From: Streptomyces nigrescens
GTDB lineage: Bacteria > Actinomycetota > Actinomycetes > Streptomycetales > Streptomycetaceae
Assembly: GCA_024349765.1 (NCBI GenBank)
Contig: AP026073.1
Coordinates: 5,642,001 to 5,706,000 of the forward strand
Direction: 5' to 3'
DNA: 64,000 nt
Shown here piece after piece: positions 1 to 7,317 of the stretch. Position numbers and translations under genes: made by a program. Position 1 is the first letter of the stretch. Every line of letters starts with the position of its first letter. The notes below the pieces were generated by a model that had not been told where the DNA came from, searched no databases, and worked only from the letters and a program-made list of their open reading frames with translations.

Positions 1-1001
1 AAGAAGAAACCCTCGAACTGGCCAAGCGGCTGCACAAGGACCACGCGCAGCTGCGACTGGTCCTCCGGCTGATCGAGCACACCGGCGTGCTCACCCGGCG
101 ACTGATCCAGCCGATCGACAAGGTGCTCAAACACCCCGGGCTGGAGGCCCGCAGCACCGTCTACGAGCAGGAATCCAAGGCGCGGGTGCCCGCGGTGGTG
201 CGCCAGGCCCTGGACGAGGCCGAACTGGAGCCGCAGCAGATCGACTTGATCGTCTACGTCTCCTGCACCGGCTTCATGATGCCGTCCCTCACGGCGTGGC
301 TCATCAACACCATGGGCTTCCGTACGGACACCCGGCAGATGCCGATCGCGCAACTCGGCTGCGCCGCGGGCGGTGCCGCGATCAACCGTGCGCACGATTT
401 CTGCACGGCCTATCCCGACGCGAACGTCCTGGTGGTCGCCTGTGAATTCTGCTCACTGTGCTACCAGCCCACGGACCTCGGCGTCGGATCGCTGCTGTCG
501 AACGGGCTGTTCGGCGACGCGATAGCCGCCGCCGTGGTCCGGGGGCGCGGCGGCACCGGCGTCTCCCTGGAGCGCAACGGCTCGTACCTCATTCCGCACA
601 CCGAGGACTGGATTTCCTACGCGGTGCGCTCGACGGGATTCCATTTCCAGCTGGACAAGCGGGTACCGGGCACCATGGAACCGCTCGCCCCGGCCCTGCG
701 GGAACTCGCGCAGCAGCACGAATGGAACGCGGGAAAGCTGGACTTCTACCTCGTCCACGCGGGTGGTCCGCGCATTCTGGACGACCTCAGCCGCTTCCTC
801 GACGTTCCGCCGGACGCCTTCCGCTTCAGCCGTGCCACGCTCACCGAGTACGGCAACATCGCCAGCGCGGTCCTCCTCGACGCCCTGGGCCGGATGTTCG
901 ACGAGGGCTGCGCGGACGACGGTCACCGCGGCCTGCTCGCGGGCTTCGGCCCGGGCATCACGGCCGAGATCGCGCTGGGGAGCTGGACGACGGACTCGTA
1001 G
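1..1001 (+). CDS. rppA: 1,3,6,8-tetrahydroxynaphthalene synthase (type III PKS), 5' truncated by window edge
   Basis: This chalcone-synthase-like type III polyketide synthase should condense five malonyl-CoA to 1,3,6,8-tetrahydroxynaphthalene, the precursor of flaviolin and HPQ-melanin pigments. The reading frame is open from base 3, so the gene begins before the window. Compared with Streptomyces RppA as I remember it, about 17 N-terminal residues are missing; the GTG at 87 is internal. The catalytic Cys lies in AQLGCAAGG (codon 360-362), the His in FYLVHAGGPRI and the Asn in EYGNIASA, and the family signature VSCTGFMMPSLTAW is intact. The C-terminus stops just after GPGITAEIALGSW, shorter than the S. 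coelicolor enzyme. The end overlaps the convergent padR by 44 bp. The usual P450 or cupin-monooxygenase partner is not downstream. Family assignment is very secure; the exact product is inferred. Confidence 0.95.
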   Translation, partial: EETLELAKRLHKDHAQLRLVLRLIEHTGVLTRRLIQPIDKVLKHPGLEARSTVYEQESKARVPAVVRQALDEAELEPQQIDLIVYVSCTGFMMPSLTAWLINTMGFRTDTRQMPIAQLGCAAGGAAINRAHDFCTAYPDANVLVVACEFCSLCYQPTDLGVGSLLSNGLFGDAIAAAVVRGRGGTGVSLERNGSYLIPHTEDWISYAVRSTGFHFQLDKRVPGTMEPLAPALRELAQQHEWNAGKLDFYLVHAGGPRILDDLSRFLDVPPDAFRFSRATLTEYGNIASAVLLDALGRMFDEGCADDGHRGLLAGFGPGITAEIALGSWTTDS

Positions 1002-1578
1002 CGTCCTCGGCCGCCTGCCGGGACTGGTGCCGGCGCGCACGGAGGATCTCCGCGCTGCGCCGGCACCAGTCCCGGTTTTCCCGCTCGAACGCGAGGCCGC
1101 GCAGACAGGTCAGATAGGGGCCGATCCGTTCGCCGTGGCGCAGGAACTCCGCTTCGTCGCGGTCGCCGCGCATCTGCCGCAACAGGCCGCCGAACAGCTC
1201 GATCTTGGCCTCGGCGAACCTCTCGCGCTCCGCGAGCCCGGCGATCAGCACGTCCGTGTCGAGGTGGTCGGCGGCCTGGACCTTGACCAGCAGGTCGTCG
1301 CGGACGAAGGAGGGCTTGGCGGCCTCGGCCGCGAACCGCTCCAGCGCGGCGAGCCCGTCCGCGGTGACGTGGAACAGCCGCTTGTTCGGCCGGGCGTCCT
1401 GGACCACCTCCCGCCCGGCGACCAGCCCTTCCTTCTCCAGCCGGGTCAGCTCGGCGTACAGCTGCTGGGGCAGCGCGTGCCAGAAGTTCGCCACACCCAG
1501 GTCGAAGGCCTTGGCCAGCTGGTAGCCGCTGAGTTCCCCGTCCAGCAGCGCCGCCAGGACGGCATGTCGGAGCGCCAT
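958..1578 (-). CDS. PadR family transcriptional regulator
   Basis: The product is a 206-aa cytoplasmic repressor of the PadR family. The N-terminal winged helix begins MALRHAVLAALLDGELSGYQ and continues through LTRLEKEGLVAGREVV and PNKRLFHVTADG (about residues 1-80). A C-terminal Vir-type helical dimerisation domain starts near PSFVRDDLLVK. I chose the ATG at 1578 because GGAGAGGAGGG lies a few bases upstream; an in-frame start 36 nt earlier would add only an Arg/Gly-rich tail. The gene diverges from an NTF2-like gene across an 11-bp inverted repeat (1641-1676), the likely autoregulatory operator. Its last codons overlap rppA and carry the rppA terminator stem. The inducer is unknown; the pair is the typical layout of a PadR-controlled small-molecule response. 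Confidence 0.88.
   Translation of the reverse strand: MALRHAVLAALLDGELSGYQLAKAFDLGVANFWHALPQQLYAELTRLEKEGLVAGREVVQDARPNKRLFHVTADGLAALERFAAEAAKPSFVRDDLLVKVQAADHLDTDVLIAGLAERERFAEAKIELFGGLLRQMRGDRDEAEFLRHGERIGPYLTCLRGLAFERENRDWCRRSAEILRARRHQSRQAAEDATSPSSSSPARSRP
1018..1075. terminator. Strong hairpin terminator after rppA, inside the padR coding sequence
   Basis: A perfect 19-bp inverted repeat (1018-1036 with 1057-1075) with a 20-nt loop begins 16 bp after the rppA stop. On the plus strand it is followed by TTTT, as expected of an intrinsic terminator. It lies wholly within the C-terminal codons of the convergent PadR gene. Confidence 0.8.
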
Positions 1579-1640
1579 GCGCCGCCCTCCTCTCCTTCGC
1601 CCTCTGCCGGTCACCCTCTTCCGGACCGCTCCCGGGCATG

Positions 1641-1676
1641 ATACTCAAGAAAGTGAGTAGTCAGATTCTTGAGTAT
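1641..1676. promoter_or_regulatory. Palindromic operator between padR and the NTF2-like gene
   Basis: Perfect 11-bp inverted repeat: atactcaagaa (1641-1651) and ttcttgagtat (1666-1676), 14 bp apart. A further tgagta at 1654-1659 pairs with tactca at 1643-1648, so three half-sites are present. The position between divergent genes and the AT-rich ACTCA/TGAGT character suit a PadR dimer site. Binding itself is inferred. Confidence 0.65.
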
Positions 1677-1735
1677 GAGGACGATCGAGGACCACGAGGA
1701 CGCCCGTCCCGTGTCCCGCGAGCGAGGAGACCCTT

Positions 1736-2161
1736 GTGACCACCGCCGACCGCTTCCGTGCCGCCGTCGAGAACCGCGACCTTTCCGCCCTGGAGGACCT
1801 GTTCAGCGACGACATCCGCTTCTACAGCCCGGTGAAGTTCTCCCCCTTCGAGGGCAAGCCGCTGGTCATGGGGCTCTTCGGGGTCCTGCTGCGCACGTTC
1901 GAGGACTTCCGCTACGTCGGCGGCTTCCGCGGCGAGGCCGAGACCACCGCCGACGGCACCCAGGCCGCCGCGGACGTGCTGCTCTTCCGCGCCACCGTCA
2001 ACGGCCGGCAGATCCACGGCATCGATCTGCTGCACCTCGACGACGCCACCGGCCGGATCAAGGAGTTCACCGTGATGGTCCGGCCCCGGTCCGCCGTGGA
2101 CGCCCTCAGCGAGGCGGTGTACGCCGGCCTGGTCGCGGACGGCCTGGTGCCGGCGGCGTGA
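1736..2161 (+). CDS. NTF2-like/SnoaL-fold protein
   Basis: A 141-aa single-domain protein with the NTF2-like cone fold of the SnoaL/polyketide-cyclase superfamily. The start MTTADRFRAAVENRDLSAL, then LFSDDIRFYSP, a central amphipathic stretch and the final LDDATGRIKEFTVMVRP are characteristic. Such proteins act as small hydrolases, isomerases or binding pockets; no substrate can be assigned. GTG at 1736 is preceded by GAGGAG at good spacing. The gene is divergent from padR with the palindromic operator in its leader, so it is probably the PadR target. A clear hairpin follows at 2176-2212. Confidence 0.8.
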   Translation: MTTADRFRAAVENRDLSALEDLFSDDIRFYSPVKFSPFEGKPLVMGLFGVLLRTFEDFRYVGGFRGEAETTADGTQAAADVLLFRATVNGRQIHGIDLLHLDDATGRIKEFTVMVRPRSAVDALSEAVYAGLVADGLVPAA

Positions 2162-2175
2162 CGCCGAGATCATGC

Positions 2176-2212
2176 CGAAGCCCCGGCTCCCTCCACGGGA
2201 ACCGGGGCTTCG
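2176..2212. terminator. Bidirectional hairpin terminator
   Basis: Perfect 11-bp stem (2176-2186 with 2202-2212) and a 15-nt loop, 14 bp after the NTF2-like gene and 21 bp before the end of the convergent protease gene. Confidence 0.7.
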
Positions 2213-2233
2213 CGCCGTGCATCGCGCAGGGTG

Positions 2234-4087
2234 TCAGCCGACCCGTGCGGGCACCAGCACCCGCTCCCGCCCCAGGGCGGTGAGGGTGGTGTCCCCGTTC
2301 ATGGCGAGCTTGCCGCCCGGCCAGAGGGCGATCAGATCGTCCTGACGGGTGCCGCCGCCGTACGCCCCGGCGGTGACGAGACGGCCGTTGCGCCAGGCGG
2401 ACTTCGCGGGCCGGAGCTGACGTTCGCCCTTCAGGCCCTTGGCCGCGACGTTCTCGTACCCGGTGACCTCGCCGTCCGACCACCGGACGACCAGGTCCTG
2501 GTCGCCGGCCGCGGTCCGGAAGTCCCCGGCGACGAGATCGGCGGCGTGCGTCCAGGTCGGGTTCCGCTTGGCGAGCTGCTTCTCGGCGTGCAGCCCCTTG
2601 CCGTCGACGTTGGGGTAGAGCGTCACCTCACCGTCGGACCAGCGCACCACCAGGTCGTCGCGGCGCGTGTTGCCACCGCCGAACCGGCCGGCGGCGAGCC
2701 CGTAGGCGTGCGTCCACGTCCCGTTGGGCGCCTTGAGCTGGATCTCGTTGCGGAGCTTGTTGGTCTCGTTGACGTCCTTGTAGAGGGTCAGTTTGCCGTT
2801 GGCCCAGCGGACGAGCAGGTCGTCGGTGGAGTCGCCGGTGAAGTCCCCCGCGGTGATGGCCCTGGCCTGCTTCCAGAGCTCGTTCTTCTTGACGAGCGTG
2901 ATGTCCGTGCCGAAGCCGTACTGCCGGTTGCCGGGGTAGAGGGAGAGCTCGCCGTCGGACCAGCGCACGATCAGGTCACCGGTGCCGTTCCGCACCGAGG
3001 TGGTGTGGAACCGGCCGCCGGTCATCGCCGTGGCGTGCTGCCAGGTGGAGCCGTCGCCCAGCGGACCGGCGCTGTCCGGCACCGCGTCGTCGACCGCCTG
3101 GCGGTAGAGCCGGAAGACGTCACCGTCGAACTGCGACGAATAGGAGACGTCGGCGGTGGGCCCACCGGTCTTGTAGCCGCCGATGGCGCCCACGAGGTCG
3201 CCCCGGCTCCCGTCGAAGTGCTCCAGGAACGGCCCGCCGCTGACGCCCGAGCGGTACCCGTCGCACTGGATCTGCAGGAACCGGCCCTGGAACGCCGTGG
3301 TGTCGTTCACGCAACTCAACGGGGTCTTCTGGCCGCCGGGATAGCCGACGAGGGTCACGTTCTTGCGGGCCAGCTGCGCCGAGGAAACGGAGGTGAGGCG
3401 GTTCCCGCCGCCGACCGCGTCCTCCAGCAACTGCCCCTGGGAGTTGGGTCCGACCCGCACGACCGCGAAGTCCACGTCGTCGCTGGGCGACGAGGTCAGA
3501 TACCGCCCGTCGATCCAGACCTTGCCCACCTGCACCGGGAACAGCCCGTACGGCGTCTCCCCGGCCTCCCCCGCCTGCGAGGCCCCGGCGCGATAGCCCG
3601 GCACGAACGCGGCGTCGCGGTACGGCTTGTCGCCCTTGAGGCAGTGCGCGGCGGTCAGCACCAGGCTCTTGGTCGGCGACGCCACGGCGCTGGCGCTGCA
3701 GAACTGGTTGGGCGTCGCCGACCCGTCCTCACTGCGGATCAGGAACACCCCGACGGTGGCCACGCCCGCGTCGGCCCGATGGGTCGGCACCATCGAACGC
3801 CGCCCCGCACCCGGGGCACCCGCCGCTTCCCGGCCCTTCCCGCCGTCCTGCACCGCGTCCATCGGCACGGCGGCGCGGATCCGCTCCGGCGTCCAGTACT
3901 GCTCGGTCGCGCGCGCATCGCGGATCGCCTCCGCCGTCACGGGCGGCGGGCTCGGCGCGGCGTCGGTGGCAGCCGCACGGGGAACGGGCTGGCTCTCCGT
4001 GTCCCGAGCGCCGAGCGCCGGCACGGCGATCGCGAGGGACACACAAGCTCCGAGCGCGGCGGCCCGCGCCCACGGTATTCGTTTCAT
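2234..4087 (-). CDS. Secreted trypsin-like serine protease with C-terminal FG-GAP/VCBS-like repeats
   Basis: A 617-aa exported protein. Residues 1-26 are a Sec-type signal peptide (MKRIPWARAAALGACVSLAI, then AVPALGA). A trypsin-fold domain follows. The triad is visible as His148 in LVLTAAHC, a likely Asp206 in DDVDFAVVRV and Ser283 in SGVSGGPF; cysteine pairs flank His and Ser. From about residue 345 there are five roughly 45-residue repeats built on D-L-[IV]-V-R-W-[SA]-[DN]-G-[EK]-[VL]-T-L-Y, of the FG-GAP/VCBS propeller type common in actinobacterial exoproteins. A Pro/Ala linker follows the signal peptide, so a propeptide is possible. It is divergent from the Fe-S oxidoreductase gene across 261 bp. 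Substrate specificity is not predictable. Confidence 0.9.
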   Translation of the reverse strand: MKRIPWARAAALGACVSLAIAVPALGARDTESQPVPRAAATDAAPSPPPVTAEAIRDARATEQYWTPERIRAAVPMDAVQDGGKGREAAGAPGAGRRSMVPTHRADAGVATVGVFLIRSEDGSATPNQFCSASAVASPTKSLVLTAAHCLKGDKPYRDAAFVPGYRAGASQAGEAGETPYGLFPVQVGKVWIDGRYLTSSPSDDVDFAVVRVGPNSQGQLLEDAVGGGNRLTSVSSAQLARKNVTLVGYPGGQKTPLSCVNDTTAFQGRFLQIQCDGYRSGVSGGPFLEHFDGSRGDLVGAIGGYKTGGPTADVSYSSQFDGDVFRLYRQAVDDAVPDSAGPLGDGSTWQHATAMTGGRFHTTSVRNGTGDLIVRWSDGELSLYPGNRQYGFGTDITLVKKNELWKQARAITAGDFTGDSTDDLLVRWANGKLTLYKDVNETNKLRNEIQLKAPNGTWTHAYGLAAGRFGGGNTRRDDLVVRWSDGEVTLYPNVDGKGLHAEKQLAKRNPTWTHAADLVAGDFRTAAGDQDLVVRWSDGEVTGYENVAAKGLKGERQLRPAKSAWRNGRLVTAGAYGGGTRQDDLIALWPGGKLAMNGDTTLTALGRERVLVPARVG

Positions 4088-4348
4088 GGACCTGTCTAGG
4101 GACGGACGACCTCGGTCGTGGAGTCAACTGGCGGCTCCGGGCGCACGAAAGAAGCGCCGCCGGGCCGGCGCCCGCATGATCTCATCCCCATGAGCACCCA
4201 GGCGAACGAATGACCGATCCGGCCCCTCGGCCCCTGGGGCGAGAGAGCGAAACACGCCACGCCCGGCGGACAGAACCACTAAGCTACCGTTCAGTAGCAC
4301 TCAACTTCAGACTCGTGCAGTCCGCCTGCCCAGGCCCTGAGGAGCCCC

Positions 4349-6568
4349 ATGCAACTCGCCGCGATCCTCGTGTCGTTGGTCCTCACAGCGGTCGGCGTTG
4401 CGCTCATCGGCCGCGCCGTCGCCCACCTCGTACGGTTCGTCAGACTCGGCGCACCCGTACCGGCGGGCAGCCGCACCGACGCCCCCAAGCAGCGCAGCCT
4501 CACGCTGGCCAAGGAGTTCGTCGGCCACACCCGGATGAACCGCTGGGGCGTCGTCGGCGTCGCGCACTGGTTCGTCGCCGTCGGCTTCCTCACCCTCGGC
4601 CTGACGATCGTCACCGCGTACGGCCAGCTCTTCAAGGCCGACTGGATCATCCCCGTCATCGGCGACTGGCTGCCGTACGAGCTGTACATCGAGTTCATCG
4701 CGCTGGCCACGACCGTCGGCATCCTGGTGCTGATCGCGATCCGGCTGATGAACCTGCCGTCCCGGGCCGGCCGCAAGTCGCGCTTCGCCGGATCGACCGC
4801 CTGGCAGGCGTACTTCGTCGAGTACGTCATCCTCGTCATCGGCATCTGCATCCTCGTCCTGCGCGGGCTCGAGGGCGTCCTGCACCACGTCGAGGGCTAC
4901 GAGGCCGGGTACTGGGTGTCGTACCCCCTGGTCGCGGCCTTCAGGGGCCTGAGCGTGGCGACCCTGCAGAACCTGGTCCACCTCTTCGCGATGATCAAGC
5001 TCGGGGTGACCATGACCTGGGCGATCACCATCGGCCTCAACACGGACATGGGTGTGGCCTGGCACCGCTTCCTGGCCTTCCCCAACATCTGGTTCAAGCG
5101 CGAGGCCGACGGCGACGTCGCCCTGGGCGCACTGCAGCCGATGACCTCGGCCGGCAAGCCCATCGACTTCGAGGACCCGGGCGAGGACGACCAGTTCGGC
5201 GTCTCCCAGATCGAGCACTTCTCCTGGAAGGGCCTGCTGGACTTCTCCACCTGCACCGAGTGCGGCCGCTGCCAGTCCCAGTGCCCCGCCTGGAACACCG
5301 GCAAGCCGCTCTCCCCCAAGCTGCTGATCATGGCCCTGCGCGACCACGCACACGCCAAGGCGCCCTACCTCCTCGCCGCCTCCGACGAGGCCCGCGCCGA
5401 ACTGCCGCAGGCAGTACGGGACGAGGCCGAGCGCCCCCTGATCGGCACGCTCGAAGCTGCATCCGACGGCGGCTCCGCCGCGGGCGGCGTCATCGACCCC
5501 GACGTGCTGTGGTCCTGCACCACCTGCGGCGCCTGCGTCGAGCAGTGCCCCGTCGACATCGAGCACATCGACCACATCGTCGACATGCGCCGCTACCAGG
5601 TCATGATCGAATCCAGCTTCCCCAGCGAAGCCGGCACCATGCTCAAGAACCTGGAGAAGAAGGGCAACCCCTGGGGCCTGGCCAAGAAGCAGCGCCTGGA
5701 ATGGACCAAGGACGTCGACTTCCCCGTCCCCGTCGTCGGCAAGGACGTCGAAGACCTCACCGAAGTCGACTACCTCTACTGGGTCGGCTGCGCCGGCGCC
5801 CTCGAAGACCGCGCCAAGAAGACCACCAAGGCCTTCGCCGAACTCCTCCACATCGCCGGCGTCAAATTCGCCATCATGGGCGGCGACGAGAAGTGCACCG
5901 GCGACTCCCCCCGCCGCCTGGGCAACGAATTCCTCTTCCAGCAACTCGGCGCGGAGAACGTCGCCACCCTCAACGCCGCCTTCGGCGAGGACGACGAAGA
6001 CGACTCCACGAAGAAGCCCAAGGCCGCCAAGAAGATCGTCGCGACCTGCCCGCACTGCTTCAACACCATCGCCAACGAATACCCGCAGCTCGGCGGCCAC
6101 TACGAGGTCATCCACCACACCCAGCTGCTGCAACACCTCATCGACGAGGGCAAACTCATCCCCGTCACCCCCGTCGAAGGCCTGATCACCTACCACGACC
6201 CCTGCTACCTGGGCCGCCACAACAAGGTCTACACACCCCCGCGCGAGATCATCGCCAAGGTCCCCGGCCTGCGCAACGAAGAAATGCACCGCCACAAGGA
6301 ACGCGGCTTCTGCTGCGGCGCCGGCGGCGCCCGCATGTGGATGGAAGAGCGCATCGGCAAGCGCATCAACAACGAACGCGTCGACGAAGCCCTCTCCCTC
6401 AACCCCGACATCGTCTCCACCGCCTGCCCCTTCTGCCTCGTCATGCTCACCGACTCCGTCAACGGCAAGAAGGCCGCATCCGACAGCGGCTCGGCCTCGG
6501 GCGGCAAGGCAAAGGAATCCATCCAGGTCGTCGACGTCGCCCAACTGCTGCTGGACGCCGTCAAGTAG
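4349..6568 (+). CDS. Membrane-anchored (Fe-S)-binding oxidoreductase, HdrD/GlpC-like
   Basis: This 739-aa protein is an electron-transfer oxidoreductase with three parts. Residues 1 to about 240 hold five or so membrane helices resembling a nitrate reductase gamma/HdrE-type cytochrome b anchor. A double 4Fe-4S domain follows, with CTECGRCQSQCP and CTTCGACVEQCP. Two CCG (DUF224) cysteine-rich domains form the C-terminus, recognisable as YWVGCAGAL, ATCPHCFNTI, YHDPCYLGRHN, GFCCGAGGARMW and STACPFCLVML. The architecture is that of heterodisulfide-reductase-like or lactate-oxidase-like Fe-S subunits that pass electrons to the quinone pool. The physiological donor is unknown. ATG at 4349 follows GAGGAG. 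A 5-bp inverted repeat gctac/gtagc at 4283-4298 lies in the promoter region and may be a regulator site. A hairpin at 6590-6613 ends the unit. Confidence 0.9.
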   Translation: MQLAAILVSLVLTAVGVALIGRAVAHLVRFVRLGAPVPAGSRTDAPKQRSLTLAKEFVGHTRMNRWGVVGVAHWFVAVGFLTLGLTIVTAYGQLFKADWIIPVIGDWLPYELYIEFIALATTVGILVLIAIRLMNLPSRAGRKSRFAGSTAWQAYFVEYVILVIGICILVLRGLEGVLHHVEGYEAGYWVSYPLVAAFRGLSVATLQNLVHLFAMIKLGVTMTWAITIGLNTDMGVAWHRFLAFPNIWFKREADGDVALGALQPMTSAGKPIDFEDPGEDDQFGVSQIEHFSWKGLLDFSTCTECGRCQSQCPAWNTGKPLSPKLLIMALRDHAHAKAPYLLAASDEARAELPQAVRDEAERPLIGTLEAASDGGSAAGGVIDPDVLWSCTTCGACVEQCPVDIEHIDHIVDMRRYQVMIESSFPSEAGTMLKNLEKKGNPWGLAKKQRLEWTKDVDFPVPVVGKDVEDLTEVDYLYWVGCAGALEDRAKKTTKAFAELLHIAGVKFAIMGGDEKCTGDSPRRLGNEFLFQQLGAENVATLNAAFGEDDEDDSTKKPKAAKKIVATCPHCFNTIANEYPQLGGHYEVIHHTQLLQHLIDEGKLIPVTPVEGLITYHDPCYLGRHNKVYTPPREIIAKVPGLRNEEMHRHKERGFCCGAGGARMWMEERIGKRINNERVDEALSLNPDIVSTACPFCLVMLTDSVNGKKAASDSGSASGGKAKESIQVVDVAQLLLDAVK

Positions 6569-6589
6569 CCCCGTACGTACTCGGCCGGC

Positions 6590-6613
6590 CCTCCCCCTCC
6601 CGTGAGGGGGAGG
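6590..6613. terminator. Hairpin after the Fe-S oxidoreductase
   Basis: 9-bp perfect stem (6590-6598 with 6605-6613), 6-nt loop, 21 bp after the stop codon. No T-tract follows on the plus strand, as is usual in high-GC actinomycetes. Confidence 0.55.
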
Positions 6614-6656
6614 AAAATGCCCGGCGGGGGCGGACGGGACCGCCTACGCTCGCGCA

Positions 6657-7166
6657 GTGGAGCGACAACGCCCACCCCCTCGGACCCATCCTGCGAGGTC
6701 AGCCATCATCACCATCCGCCGTGCCGAGCAAGGTGACTCATCCGCGATAGCCGCCATTCACCAGGCGTCCCGGGCGGACACCATGCCGTATCTGCCGCCG
6801 CAGCGCCGTTCGCACGGCGAAGTCACGTACTGGATCCGCGAGATCGTGCTGCCGGAGAGCCACACCCTCGTCGCCGTCCAGGGCGAGGAGATCCTCGGGT
6901 ACGCCGCGGTGCGCGGCGAGCTGCTCGATCAGCTCTATCTGCGGCCGGACGTCCGGCGGACCGGCATCGGCAGCCGGCTGCTCGGTGCGGCGCGGGAGCA
7001 CTCCCCGGACGGGCTGACCCTGCACGTCTTCCAACTCAACGTGGAGGCGCGGGCGTTCTACGCGCACCACGGGTTCCGGGTCGTGGGCACCGACGACGGC
7101 AGCGGCAACATGGAGAATCTGCCGGCCCTCACCCTGCGCTGGACTCCGGAGCCCGCCGCCCGGTGA
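6657..7166 (+). CDS. GNAT family N-acetyltransferase
   Basis: A GNAT-fold acyltransferase of up to 169 aa. The homologous part starts at IITIRRAEQGDSSAIAAIHQ. Motif A, the acetyl-CoA pyrophosphate loop, is seen as LYLRPDVRRTGIGSRLL, and motif B as LNVEARAFYAHHGFRVVG. This resembles the RimI/YjaB-like general GNATs that modify small amines or protein N-termini; no substrate can be given. The GTG at 6657 adds a 16-residue basic/proline-rich leader with a poor ribosome site. No in-frame ATG or GTG lies nearer the domain, so the true start is uncertain and could be a rarer codon near 6700. Confidence 0.85.
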   Translation: MERQRPPPRTHPARSAIITIRRAEQGDSSAIAAIHQASRADTMPYLPPQRRSHGEVTYWIREIVLPESHTLVAVQGEEILGYAAVRGELLDQLYLRPDVRRTGIGSRLLGAAREHSPDGLTLHVFQLNVEARAFYAHHGFRVVGTDDGSGNMENLPALTLRWTPEPAAR

Positions 7167-7317
7167 AGGGCAGGTGCCGAGCGGCCCCGTCACGGACCGG
7201 GGCACTGTTGCCCCTATGGGTGGTTTAGGGCGATTTTTCTGGCTCGGGCGGGAAGTGTGGTCTTCCATGGCGGCGTGAAGGCACGTGAAAGAGGCACCGC
7301 CAGGGAGGAGCCGCACC

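Noticed and set aside
2231..4099. Plus-strand open frame opposite the secreted protease
   Set aside because: No domain or signal peptide; the minus strand has a signal peptide, catalytic triad and repeats.
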